Positions 33,325-45,100 of a stretch of DNA of 64,000 bases are shown one piece after another; position 1 is the first letter of the stretch, and each line of letters begins with the position of its first letter. The stretch lies in the NCBI GenBank assembly GCA_030278955.1, contig JAOANR010000004.1, positions 54,749,459 through 54,813,458 of the forward strand. Reading direction: 5' to 3'. The DNA comes from Hygrophila difformis (Eukaryota > Streptophyta > Magnoliopsida > Lamiales > Acanthaceae). A program made the translations under genes and the position numbers. The notes below the pieces were generated by a model. It was not told where the DNA came from. It saw only the letters and a list, made by a program, of their open reading frames with translations, and searched no databases.

Positions 33325-34075
33325 CTGTGTAGCTCGTGGCGTGGATTTCGACTCCCAACGTCAATCTAAACAGCGGATCAAGAAAAGAAAACGAAAAAAG
33401 GAAAATAAAGGATAACCGAATCTAACCGAAAATGACTCCAACTTGGAATGCGAGGAACCCCACACGATCGAACACACCCCCTCCTCGGAGAACACCCGCG
33501 GCTGGTCGCAATTGTGAAGGGTTCGACTTTAAAACCGATGAGTTTCGCCAATGGCAACCCACGAAAGGAATGGCGAGAGAATTGCTCTCGGTGAACTTTG
33601 AAGGTGACGAACACGTCCACGATGGGGGTTCAAGTCAAAGAGAATTTCAAATTCAATCTTAGTTCAATCAAAGTTGTTACAAGAAATGACTAAGTCCCCC
33701 TTTTATACTAAAGGGTGGATGGCCATGAAGAGTACAAAACAAACTAACTTAGACAAAGGACTAAAAAGTAATTATGCAAAATATTGCATGTGGCACTACT
33801 TCAAAAATTGTCTAAGTGTCGAAGTTGTTGTCTCCCCGGCCTTTATTCTTCCTTGCTCATTTCATCATTATTCCTCCGCCAATGACTCCCAACATTCCGG
33901 CGGATCTCCGGCAACATGTTGACAGTTGACCACGGAACGTTGACCATTGACCATGTCCGGATTGGCTTGACTGGTCCATTGAATCATCAGCTTTATTCCA
34001 AATGGCTTTCCTGGTTCCTTCCTCAAACTTCAACTTAATCACTCAAAATTCGAGACACTTCATCCTGGAACTTCT
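33325..34075 (-). mobile_element. Probable 3' LTR of the gypsy element
   Basis: Lies just downstream (minus sense) of the gypsy reading frame and of a purine run AAGGGGGAGGGGATGG. It carries an LTR-like TATA box (minus strand TAGTATAAAAGGGGG, near 33700). A possible end is GAGCTACACA at about 33327. No second LTR is present, so the limits are estimates. Confidence 0.45.
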
Positions 34076-34111
34076 TAGCACGTTGTCTCGAAATTGGTAC
34101 GTCGGGTAAAG

Positions 34112-34963
34112 TTAACGCTGGCGTTTGGCGTCCACGCCATCCCCTCCCCCTTGAGAAGGTTGAGACATCAACCTGTCAGCATCCAACTCCAGCTCCTCAT
34201 CACGCTCAAAGAGTGATAAGTCCTGCACATTAAAAGTTGGATTAATATTATATTCACCATGAAGCTCAATCTTGTAAGCATTATCGTTTATTTTTTGTAA
34301 AACTCGAAATGGGCCGTTTCCCCTTGGAGATAATTTTCCATGACGCTGTTGGGGAAAACGTTCTAGTCTCATCTGAACCCAAACCAAATCTCCGGGTTTT
34401 AACAACAGCTTCTTCCTCTCTCTGTTCTTATTTCTGGCATAGTGTTCAGCAGCCTTCTCGATGCTCTCTTTGACATCACGATGCAAGTCTTTGATTGCTT
34501 GAGCCCTATCCCTGCCATTTGTATTTTCATGCTCATTGCTAGGCAATGGCAACAAATCCAAAGGTGTTAGTGGTTGAAATCCTTAAAGAACCTCAAAAGG
34601 AGACATACCTATTACACGATGTGCATGGCGGTTGTAGGGAACTCAATATAGGGTAAGCATTCATCCCAACTCTTGTTGTTTGATGCTGTGATGATCCTCA
34701 AAAGATTTCCCAAGACATGGTTGATAGCTTCAGTCTGCCCATCAGTTTGAGGATGATATGAAGTATTGAACATCAGTTTGGTTCCCAAATTATGCCAAAA
34801 ACTCTTCCAGAAATAACTTATGAATTTGGCATCTCTGTCAGAAATGATTGTTTTTGGTATGCCGTGCAATCGGGCGACTTCCTTGAAGAACAATTTTGCA
34901 ACGTGGCTAGCATCATTTGTCTTGGCACATGGAATGAAGTGTGCCATCTTTGAAAACCGATCA
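34112..34963 (-). pseudogene. Ty3-gypsy integrase core and C-terminal part
   Basis: Shows [27 protein letters not shown] and [11 protein letters not shown], the D-D-E integrase core of gypsy elements, then KPGDLVWVQMRLERFP and the tail GPFRVLQKINDNAYKIEL. A break lies at about 34612. The upstream half of the same gene continues at 36304 beyond an inserted hAT element. Confidence 0.88.
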
Positions 34964-34971
34964 ACCACGAC

Positions 34972-36295
34972 TAGGGGTGATTAACGAGTAGTGCTACTCG
35001 AACTCGACTCGGCACTTGACTCGGAAAAAGCTCGACTCGTACTCGAAAAATTCGAGTCGAGTCGAGTATCGAGTATTCTAACCGAGTATCGAGCTCAAGC
35101 TCGAGTAGAAGAATATGATACTCGTCGAGTATCGAGTACTCGTCGAGTAGTCGAGTCGAGTCGAGTAGTCGAGTCGAGTCGAGTAGTCGTTTATTAATTA
35201 ATTTTACTATATTTTATTTTATATTTAAAAATTCCCACCATCCCATATCAATAATTATAATCAAAATATTCTAAGCCCATTACCTATTCTCACAAGCCCA
35301 TATCAATATTTAAACATTTTGTTTTCTCTATCCATTTATGGATTCATCAATTTTTTTATATGCTTTAAAAAAAATCAATTTCCTCATATATCACCCTATC
35401 ATCCCAGTGAATTTTTTATTGGCATTTGAGATTCCATATCAGTAATTATAATTGGAATATTCTAACTAATTGACGGAATAAATTATTTTACTTACAAATT
35501 TAAATTGATAGTATATTTTTTATTTAGTGCAGTATGTTTCTATTGCCATGGGCTTTTTAATATGCCTTTTTGTCGCAATCCAATTTTTTAAATCAATTAA
35601 AGTCATACTCGTCACAAAGGATTGATGTCTTTTTGGCTACTGTGTAAAAAAAATATTTGGAATAAACAAAAAAATCGTGCTTGTGTGTAAAATGTATGTT
35701 TCAAATTAGTAATAAATAATTGTAAATTTATTTAAATTAATCTGATCTTTTGATTGGCTTCTATTGATTATGAATAAAACTAATGAATCAAACACAAAAT
35801 AGAAAAGGTCAAACAACTCAAAAACTCATAATACTTCCTTCGTTCTTGAATAAATACAAGATGTTGAAATATGACACTATTCACACAAACACTTTGACTT
35901 AAAGTTTTATCATAGTTATACAAGTTAAAATGTAGTCAAGTGAGATCTTGTTAGATTCGTCTCGTCGTGTAGTTTTTTAAATATCGAAATTTTAGAAATT
36001 TTATTGTACCGAATTTGAGTTATTAATGGTTTAAAATATGTATTGGACTGCGTGCTGGGTGAGTCCCTAGCACTTATAAAAAACAGAAGAATTATAAGAT
36101 AAGGGGCCTAATCCAGTAAAAAAAAAATATTCAAGCTACTCGAGCTCGAGCTCGAACTCGATGATACTCGAGCTCGAGCTCGAGAATCACTACTCGACTC
36201 GAGCTCGAGCTCGAGCTCGAGTAGTGATATTTCCCCGTCAAGTCAAGCTCAAGTAGTTAACTACTCGGGCTCGACTCGACTCGTTATCACCCCTA
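34972..36295. mobile_element. hAT element inserted in the gypsy integrase, TSD ACCACGAC
   Basis: Ends TAGGGGTGATTAACGAG and CTCGTTATCACCCCTA are inverted, with the 8-bp direct repeat ACCACGAC at 34964-34971 and 36296-36303. Sub-terminal regions are arrays of CGAGT and CTCGAG phrases. The middle (about 35832-36080) resembles a worn Stowaway MITE. Removing the element rejoins the integrase as [16 protein letters not shown]. It carries no transposase. Confidence 0.9.
36136..36225. repeat. (CTCGAG)-type palindromic array in hAT end
   Basis: Repeated CTCGAGCTCGAG with interruptions; self-complementary over its whole length and mirrored by CGAGTCGAGT repeats at about 35050-35190 near the other end. 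Confidence 0.8.
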
Positions 36296-36303
36296 ACCAC
36301 GAC

Positions 36304-37128
36304 AAAGATAGAATCCTTTGCCCTTGCAGTCCTTGGCAAACCAACAATAAAATCCATTGAGATGTCAATCCAATATCCGGTTGGTGCAGGTAGTGCTTGA
36401 TAAAGCCCATGTGGCTTTAATGTAGATTTGGCCTTCAGACAGACCAAACACTTGGCGATGTAGCGCTCAACATCCTTTGGCAACCCTGGCCAATAGAACC
36501 TCTCCTTCAAACCTCCAACTGTAGCATGCTTTCCAAAATGACCCATCATGTCACCATCATGTGCTTCCTTTATCAACAATTCCCGAACTGAGCTCTTATA
36601 TATACACAATCTGTTGTCATAATAGAGAAATTCTTCCAACCTGGAAAATTCCTTGAAAGCTTGCTTTTCTGTTTTAGTCCAAATCTCTCCAAAATCTCGA
36701 TCCTGCTCGTATAAGCCCTTTACATGCTCAAACCCCACAAGATGAGTAGTTGCGAATGATGCAAGTGCAACTCTTCGAGACAGAGCATCTGCCACAACAT
36801 TTTCCTTCCCTTTTTTGTACTTCAACATATAAGGAAATGTTTCAATAAAAGCACTCCATTTTGCATACCTGGGGCTGATCTCACCTTGATGCCTGATGTG
36901 TTTCAAGGTCTCGTGATCAATGTGAATGATGAATTCTCGGCCCCGAAGGTAATGCTGCCATGTCTTCAATGCTCTCACTATGGCAAACAACTCCTTCTCA
37001 TAAACCCACAGTCTCCATTTGCCCATGCATGCGGTCTTCCTCCTGGCCTTTCGAAGATGTGTTTCTCCAAATTGATGTCTTCTCTTTTTTGGCTTTTGAT
37101 CGTATGAATTTCCTTTCGGGTGAGACAT
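36304..37128 (-). pseudogene. Ty3-gypsy RNase H and integrase N-terminal part
   Basis: Reads ELFAIVRALKTWQHYLRGRE and ENVVADALSRR (RNase H end), then the zinc-binding H-H-C-C region (GHFGKHATVGGLKERFYWPG, CLVCLKAKS) and WIDISMDFIVGLPRT, the start of the integrase core. Reverse transcriptase, protease and gag are missing; similarity ends at about 37128, so the element is truncated. Confidence 0.88.
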
Positions 37129-37966
37129 AATTTATTTATTTTATAAATCCTTCTTTCTAGGGCTTCAGTTATAGCATAATTTTGGCTCCATCTATTGAAA
37201 GATCCTCTCTTGACATTGTCCAATCCTAGCATTGCAAGCGCACACATCTCACTTTTTTCATTAATTTATTGGGTTATGAACATTTGGCTGAACTTGATCA
37301 CAATTGCAATGCAGCTTTCGAGCTTGATTGTACGAAAGAACTACTATGCGAAAAGGTGGTTATGAAAAACTGGAGCAGCTTTGATCTGCTACTAATTCCA
37401 TTGATGTGTGTACATATATACCCTTTCAAACATTTCTAAATTGAGGTTTAGTTGTATATTCTCTTCTTTCTTTCGGCTACTATAATTGATTTGAATCTGT
37501 ATTGTTTCCCCCCTTTTTATGGATTTGAGGCCAGAAATTAATATTAGTCCTATCATCTTAGTTAATCTATATACAGTATTGGCTAATGTAATTGATTTGT
37601 AGTTGAGGGACCGGTAATTGCAAACTGATATGATTCATGAAGTTGAAACTGAAATAGCGACGGACAAATCCGCTGCTACTGTCTGAGTGTTTTAATCCAA
37701 TGTTTTCTTTTTGTGCTCTTGATGCTGGCATTAATATGACTGTTGCTTTCTGTTTTTTTATATAGTTTCCTATAAGATACTTACCATCTTCCTATAAGAT
37801 ACTTGCTAATGGTAATAGGGATGCTTAATAGTAGATGTTGACTAATTTATGATCTTTTCTTTTCGTCAATATCACGGAAAACCTTATTTTATGGTTTTTT
37901 TACTAAAAAATAACCATATAATGCAAATTGTTTCTTTGTTCCAATTGTTGAACCCAATTCGTATAG
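37129..37966. other. Intergenic or Helitron-internal DNA
   Basis: No recognised exon. The stretch lies between the truncated gypsy element and the J-domain exons and could be intron or transposon-internal DNA. Confidence 0.4.
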
Positions 37967-38337
37967 GTAATAGAAGCTGAGTCTTCTAATGAAGCGGAAC
38001 ATTTCGAGGAGGTTCTTCAAATATTTATTTAGAATTAAATTATTGTTGCAGGGTTCGAGTTCTTGGTTATCTTTCCAGATTACAAGAATACTAGGTGCTG
38101 AGGAAGATAGCCCATATGATGTCCTTGGGGTGAACAACAATATCTCTATTGAAAACATGAAGAAAAGGTATGCTTATGAGTAGTAATTTTTATAGTGCTA
38201 GAAGGTCTCGAATCTAAGTAAATGGCTAGGCTTTACATCTCTGCTACACTTTTGATGTGTATAATAATACTGAAAGTTTTATTTAGGTATTGGAAACTGT
38301 CACTAATGTTTCATCCAGACAAATGCTCTCAACTTGG
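37967..38337 (+). pseudogene. J-domain (DnaJ-like) gene fragment, three exons
   Basis: Exon 37967-38011 (15 codons, VIEAESSNEAEHFEE), exon 38052-38167 (SSWLSF...DSPYDVLGVNNNIS...KKR) and exon 38287-38337 (YWKLSLMFHPDKC...) are separated by GT-AG introns with consistent phases. The HPD tripeptide that stimulates Hsp70 ATPase is present. The fragment breaks off after CSQ and lacks a start, so it is a piece of a J-domain co-chaperone gene. Introns are kept, so it was copied from DNA. It ends about 175 bp before a Helitron-type terminus. Confidence 0.75.
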
Positions 38338-38487
38338 CTTCTTCTATTCTTTTTGCTATTTGTTCATGTGTATTCATGTCTCGATATGAATTGTGTTTTT
38401 GTGTGGTGAAATTAAACTATGAGTATTGTTCCTTCCTAAAAATCATTCGCATTTCAATTTATATTTTTCTCATTGTCTACCAAATCT

Positions 38488-38513
38488 CCGCCCATTCGGG
38501 CGGGTAATACTAG
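38488..38513 (+). mobile_element. Helitron-like 3' terminus
   Basis: A perfect 6-bp stem CCGCCC-ATTC-GGGCGG is followed ten bases later by CTAG and then T. A GC-rich hairpin just before CTRR is the signature of a Helitron 3' end, which inserts between A and T. The 5' TC end was not located. The J-domain fragment just upstream would be a captured gene piece. Confidence 0.6.
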
Positions 38514-38519
38514 TTATTA

Positions 38520-38715
38520 TAATGTCAAATCTCTTTTGACATTCTTCCTGATTGCAGTTATAATTATTGGTGTCGTCTTTCTCTTGCTGCATTTCACATT
38601 GCCTACAAACCCTCCGCGACTCACTCTACAGACTTCTACCATTTCGGTGCTCCCGAGTAGGCCCCCCCCCCGCCACACCGACATGATCACGGTGACGATC
38701 CTTTTGAACATCAGG
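38520..38715 (+). pseudogene. Possible NDR1/HIN1-like (LEA_2) N-terminal fragment
   Basis: The frame gives a hydrophobic segment LLTFFLIAVIIIGVVFLLL followed by HFTLPTNPPRLTLQTSTISV, the layout of NHL proteins (one membrane segment, then an 'RPxxP...L' start of the LEA_2 domain). Only about 60 residues are present, so the family call is weak. Confidence 0.3.
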
Positions 38716-38776
38716 ATGGATTTCTATTGTAGATTCCATTGTAGATGGAAATACAACCACCATGACCAGCACTGTT

Positions 38777-39360
38777 GTGACCTGGTACATCTTCCCGTCC
38801 TCTGACGTCGGACTTTCCCCTGGGGCATCACGACCGACACTGTTGTCTGCATGTTTCTCGTATTCAAGTTGGGAGTCGGAATTGTAATGATTGTATAAAT
38901 GTGAATGAAGCACTATAGTCACGATGACAAATAATATAAATAAATAAATAAATAAAACAACAACAACAACAACGGAAACATAACCATAAATCCATAATAA
39001 GTATATATTTATCGGAACATGAGCTACATGCCCACTTGGATTACAGACATCATTACATTAATTTTATACTACTATCAGTTGGCCTTTATAGAGACCATAA
39101 TCAGTGACATTCAACCAATTTGCTAGAAGTCGCAAGCCCCTCTTGCGACAAGGATACGAACTCCATAGTCGAAATCCTGTAGCAAACGGACTGCGGCTTT
39201 GATCCTTCCGACTCGTCCTTGCCCTTCGCCTCTGCCCGTAGACTGACACCGCATATGACCTGGTACATCTTCCCGTCCTCCAACGTCGGACTTTCCACTG
39301 GGGCATCACGACCGGCACTATTATCTGCATGTTTCTCGTATTCAAATTGGGAGTCTGAAT
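38777..39360 (-). repeat. Duplicated coding-like block (about 100 bp, two copies)
   Basis: A stretch beginning CCTGGTACATCTTCCCGTCC occurs at about 38777-38880 and 39255-39360 in the same orientation with few differences. On the minus strand both read DSQ(L/F)EYEKHADNS and then ESPTxEDGKMYQV. The copy at 39360-39101 stays open for 86 codons. I do not recognise the family. Confidence 0.6.
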
Positions 39361-40007
39361 CCCAACTAAAATAAATAAAAGGTGGTTAGTGGTTAGTGGT
39401 TTTAAGCACTCTTTTGCTCTATGGTATCTAAAAGGTGTACATAAATAAAAGGGATGAGAACTTAAAAAAGAATTCGTAAACTTCTATTAGAACAGAGCAT
39501 TTGTGTAAAAACATCGGCAATAAGTAACCTTCATAGGATCCGTATAGTGAGTAGGGTTGTTAATTGAACCAACTCAAATGATAAAATTATCGAGCTCAGC
39601 TTGAACTGGTAAAATAGCTGAGCGCTCTATAAATTAAACATGCCTTTTTGTTGAGGTGATGTAAATAATATATTTTTTTTCTCATCTTTTGGTAATTTTT
39701 ATTTACAAAATTACAATCACAATAATACCCTCCAACAAGCTTAATCAAGAACTCAAATGACTAGCTGAACAAAGTTGATCAAGTTCAATTTCCCATCAAA
39801 CTTTTCAAGCTTGCGCGTACTTGGTTTGTCGAGCTGATCAGCTAGAGCTCAATTAAATTATCAACAGAACAATATACCTTGCTGAATACGAAGTACTTGT
39901 CTTATGGAAGTCCTGGGAAAATCATTTGCTTGTGTCAATTTTCTCTTCAGGTGTGGGACTTATTATTATCTGATAGTGAAGTCAGCAGGCAGGAGATATG
40001 GGAAGTA
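39361..40007. other. Intergenic DNA
   Basis: No gene recognised; AT-rich with AGCTCAA/AGCTGA phrases. Confidence 0.45.
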
Positions 40008-40634
40008 TGCCAACCAATGATATAATATTAACATTGTGAAAACACAGTACAGAAAGAGTTGTTCGCCTGTGTAGAATTAAAGCTAAGGCAAAAGCTTCAC
40101 CACAAACTAAATAGGACATTCAGTAAAACTATTCCAACACTCTAAAACGAGTATTAAATAATACTTCTAGTAGTATATATTGGTTGCCAACAGGAAACAG
40201 ACACATGACAAAGCCTGTGTAGATTATCGATATTTTGTGTCCAAAACCACATTTGATCATTTGTGAGTTGTCATCACCACTGATGAATGATCAAAATTAA
40301 AGGAAGTGAAGGATTCAACACGTGAAATAAGCAATTAGGTAAAGCATAAACCTCATCATATTATCGCTGTATGTATCTTAATTATTTGGTAGGATCTAAT
40401 TTTATTAGTTTCATTGTATAATTTCTCTTTTTGCTCTTGACTGAAACATACGTACATGCATATACAGAGAAGACATTTAAATTTCACTACCTAATCACAT
40501 TTACACACACCAACAACAAATTGAAAACAAGTTTAGGACCATGGTTACTAACCTTAATTATCTAATATGTAAAGTTTCGGTGATGAGTTATCATTGGGGT
40601 TAATTATCACATATTAAAAGACCTTTTAATTAAA

Positions 40635-41553
40635 TGTTGTAATTGACCCACTTTCTGCAGCCCAATATCCCCACTACCGGCCCATGTCTCCAGGCCCATG
40701 AAGTTGACACTGAGGCCCAATTGTCCACTAATATATACTCCCAGCCGTTGCATTGTCTGTAGAGTGGAAACCCTCATTTTCTTCATGTCTCCAGCGGCGC
40801 CCCTCATCTGATTTCTCTCTTCTTAGTTCACTTCACCATAGCTATAGATTTAGATTTGTTCTACCCTTTAGCTTGTGAGTGTGTGAGAGAAAGTAGGGAC
40901 GAGTGGTGTGAGATGGACATGGGGTTTGGGACGCCGGAAATGGGTTTTCCGGCGAGGGCTGAGTGCACCTCCATATTTTAGAGCCTCCAACCGTTAGGGT
41001 CACCGGAAAAGGGTTTCCGGTGAAGGGTCTGTGTTCAGGCAGCGGTTTTGAAGGCAGGCAGCGGCTGTGGTCGTCGGTGGCGAACGGCAGTGAGCATAGT
41101 GGCCCTGGTGGTGGGTGCGGACGCCGGACAGTGACGGTGCTGCCGTTCTCTTCCCTTGGATCACCTATGTGATGGCTCCGGTTGAGTGGTGATTTGCATT
41201 GGGCTTCCTGAGCCTAAGGGTTAACGGATCTAACTAGATCCGTTGGTTTTACGTCTTCCTTTAACAATTTATTACTATATTGCTTGTTCTACTAACTTTG
41301 TGTTGTAGATCCGTTAAGTGGAGACGAAAACCGAACTGTTGGAACAAGAAAACGGAGAAGACGAATCTGTCCGTTGGAGGCAGCGCTCGAGTCGACGCGG
41401 GAGCAGCCATCCGAAGACTTTTACTGTTTTCTGTTTTCATGTTTTATTTTGAGTGAACATGTAATGGTGAGATCAAAGCTTTGTAAATCCCATAGTTAGG
41501 CCTTTTGGGTTGTAATAGAATAGGTTAAAACAGGGTACCGGAGTTACCCAACA
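40635..41553 (+). repeat. 5' LTR of the young copia element
   Basis: 919 bp. Differs from the 3' LTR at CCAGCCG/CCAGTCG, GAGAAAG/GAGAGAG, CCGGCGAG/CCGACGAG and GCTCGAG/GCTCAAG. Confidence 0.95.
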
Positions 41554-41554
41554 G

Positions 41555-41567
41555 TGGTATCAGAGCC
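41555..41567 (+). other. Primer-binding site (initiator tRNA-Met type)
   Basis: TGGTATCAGAGCC starts one base after the LTR and matches the standard plant tRNA-iMet primer site for reverse transcription. Confidence 0.9.
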
Positions 41568-42189
41568 ATAGGCCACTTTGGGACGGGGGTTGGTCAAGGC
41601 ACCCCCGCAAGGTAAAATAGCTTGATCCATCTTTTTTTACAGTTTTAAGATAATATTCTTGTTCTAGGATTGTTGCTTGAAATATGTGATTTTTCATGCC
41701 TGGAGCTTTGTGCTTTAAAATCTGGAAATATTATGCTTAAACTGTGTTTTTGTTTTCTGCATTTTGTTGTGCATAAACTGCTTTGTGTGGTGTTATTAGT
41801 GAATTGTGCATTTTCTGTGTTATTGTGCTTTGTGTGCAAAAATTGTGGATTTGAAATTTTTGGGGAATAGAAAAATTGATTTCTTATTCCCTGAAAAAGC
41901 AGATTCCTGAAAATCTTGAAAGTTGTGATTTTTTAGGAATCTGTGAAAATCAATCCAAATTTTGAAATCCGACCGTTTGAGCTCTTTGGGCCACCAAAAA
42001 AAATTTAATTTGGGCCTGTCCAATAGCTGGGTCAAGTCTGAAAAATTTTTTGGGCATCCAACATTAATTTGGGTTTGCTTCAAAAATTAAAAGGATGTTA
42101 TATGCTATAGGGTGGAAGTAATTGTGATTAGTTGGCTAAGTGTTTGAGCACTTGTTTGCTCATTCTGATTAAAAAGGCCAAACACAATA

Positions 42190-45100
42190 ATGACCTCCAC
42201 CTCAAATAGCATAGTTCCTTTTAATGGAAAGAACGACTTCAGCATCTGGCAAGTTAAGATGCGTTGTGTTCTTGTTCAACAAAGAAATTGGAATGCAATT
42301 GACCAACTCTTTGATAAAGATGTGACTGAAGCTAAAAAGACTGAAACTGATGAACTTGCTAAATCTGCCATTATCCTTAGTTTATCTGATGCTGTGCTTA
42401 GAAAAGTTAGTGATTGCAAAACAGCCAAGGACCTTTGGGAGAGGCTGTCTGAACTGTATGCTGAGTCATCTTTGTCTTCTAGAATATTCCTGCTTGGTAA
42501 ATTTTTTAAATTTAAATTGGATATATCTAGAGACTTAGATGGGGGTTTAGATAATTTTACTAAACTGGTTCAAGACATTAAAGCAACTGGTGATAAGCAT
42601 ATAGATGATTATGTGCCTATAGTGTTGTTGAATGCCATCCCTGATAGTTATTCTGATGTGAAATCTGCTATCCAATATGCTAGAGATGATTTGACTTTAG
42701 ATCATGTGATTAAGAGTCTAAAGAACAAAGAACTTGAAATAAAGAATTCCTCTAAGCATTCTGATAAGGTGTTTATGACTAGGGGTAGGTCTTGGAAAAA
42801 GGGTAATCACCAACAGCATAATGATAGGGGCAGAAGCAATGCTAGGGGTCAGTCTAAATCACATAGATCTCAGTCAAGAGGTAAACATGATAAGAAATGT
42901 TACAACTGTGGTAGAAAGGGCCATTTCATTAAAGATTGTAGACTCCCTAAGAAAGAGAAAAATCAAATTGATAATCAGAACAATGAGGTTAATGCCGTGA
43001 CTGATGTAGCAGTTAAGTATGATGAGCTTTTGATGGTTCATGATTTGAATTGTTTTTCTGATGTTAATATGGCTAAAGATGCTTCTAAATCTGTGTGGTT
43101 GTTAGACTCAGGGTGCACCTCCCATATGTCTCCTCATGTTGAATTATTTGATTCATATCAACCTGTTAAAAATGACTTTGTGTTCATGGGTAATGACAAT
43201 AGATGTCCTGTCTTAGGTATAGGAAAAATTGTCTTACAATTTGAGAATGGGACAAGATTCTGTCTTGATGGTGTGAAGCATGTGCCTGATTTGTCTTATA
43301 ATTTGATTTCTCTTGCAACCTTGCAGAAGAAAGGTTTAGAAGGGAGAATTGGTAATGACATGATTAAAATGTTCAAAGGGAATTTGATGTTGTTTAAGGC
43401 CATTATCAAGAATAATCTTTTTGTGGTCTCTAATGTGGTTAATTGTGCTCTTGCTGCTAGTTCTAGTTCTAATAAGGTAAAAGAAAATACGCTTTTGTGG
43501 CATGCTAGACTAGGGCATATGAGTGACAAAGGCATGAAATTTCTGAAAGACGCTGGTTGTTTAAAATCTGATTTATGTGAAGTTGATCTTTGTGAATCAT
43601 GCTTAGCTGGTAAACAACATAGAGTGTCTTTTAACTCTTCATATCCTGTTGGGATAAAATCCACCCGTGTACTTGAGTACATTCATGCTGATGTGTGGGG
43701 TCCATCTTCGACGCCCACACATGGTGGTAGAAGATACTTTTTATCTATCATGGATGATTTTTCTAGAAAAGTTTGGGTATTTCTCATGCAAAACAAATCT
43801 GATGTTTTTGGGAATTTTAAACACTGGAAAGCTTTGATTGAGAATCAAACTGGTTTAAAAATTGGTACACTTAGGACAGATAATGGGCTTGAATTTTGTA
43901 ATCACCAAATGGATACTTTGTGTGCTGAATCTGGTATTAGAAGGCATAAATCTGTTCCTTACTCACCTCAACAGAATGGGGTCATTGAAAGAATGAACAG
44001 AACTTTATTAGAAAAGGTTAGGTGCTTGATGGCACCTACTGGCCTTTCTAAGAAGTTCTGGGGTGAAGCACTGATGACAGCTGCTTACTTAGTTAACAAA
44101 TCACCCAATGCCCCTTTAAATGGTAAATCTCCTGATTCTGTCTTTTTTGGTAAACCTGTTGATTACGAACATCTTAGAGTGTTTGGATGTTCAGCTTTTG
44201 TGCATACTAGTAATGATAAATTGGATCCTAGAACCAAGAAATGTATTTTCTTAGGTTATCCTGAGGGAACTAAGGGTTACAGGTTGTTTGATAGATCAGG
44301 GGGTGGTTTTAAAATCATTGTTAGTAGGGATGTGATTTTTAATGAATCTGAATTTCCTATGAAAGTTTTTGAGAATGATAGTACTTCTGTTGAGGTGGAG
44401 TCTTCTTCTGTGGAACATTCTGTGAATTTGCCTGCTCCCATTGCTGTGCCTAATGTGATTGAAAATGCTGAAATTGCTGATCCCAATTTGCATGTGAATG
44501 AGGAACCCATAACTGATACCCATGATATTGATGAAGGTGGAGCTCAGAATGATGATGTTATTGATGAACATGATTTGAGTGATTATGTGCTAGCTAGGGA
44601 TAGAGCTAGAAGAGTAGGTAAAACTCCTGCTAGATTATCTGATTGTGTTCTTACTGCTTATGCTATGACTGTGTGTGAAGAACTTGATAATCTAGAGCCT
44701 AAATCATATTCTGAAGCTGTTAAGTCTAAACATGCTAATAAGTGGCTTAGTGCTATGAATGAGGAAATTCAATCTTTACATAAAAATGAGACATGGCTGT
44801 TGATTCCTAGGGCTGATAATATCTCTGTGATTGATTGTAAATGGATTTTTAAAATCAAACAGGAAACTCATGGTGAGAGGTTTAAGGCTAGGCTTGTAGC
44901 TAAGGGCTTTACTCAGAAAGAGGGTGTTGACTATTCTGAAATATTTGCACCTGTTGCTAAGTTCACTACTATTAGAGTAATGCTTGCCTTAGTTGCTCAT
45001 TTTAATTGGGAGCTTATACAAATGGATGTTAAAACTGCTTTCTTGCATGGTGACATAGATAAGAAAATTTGTATGAAGCAACCTGAAGGTTTTGTGGATA

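Noticed and set aside
34991..35197. Plus-strand frame in the hAT end
   Set aside because: Made of CGAGT repeats (Ser/Arg/Val), no start context or domain.
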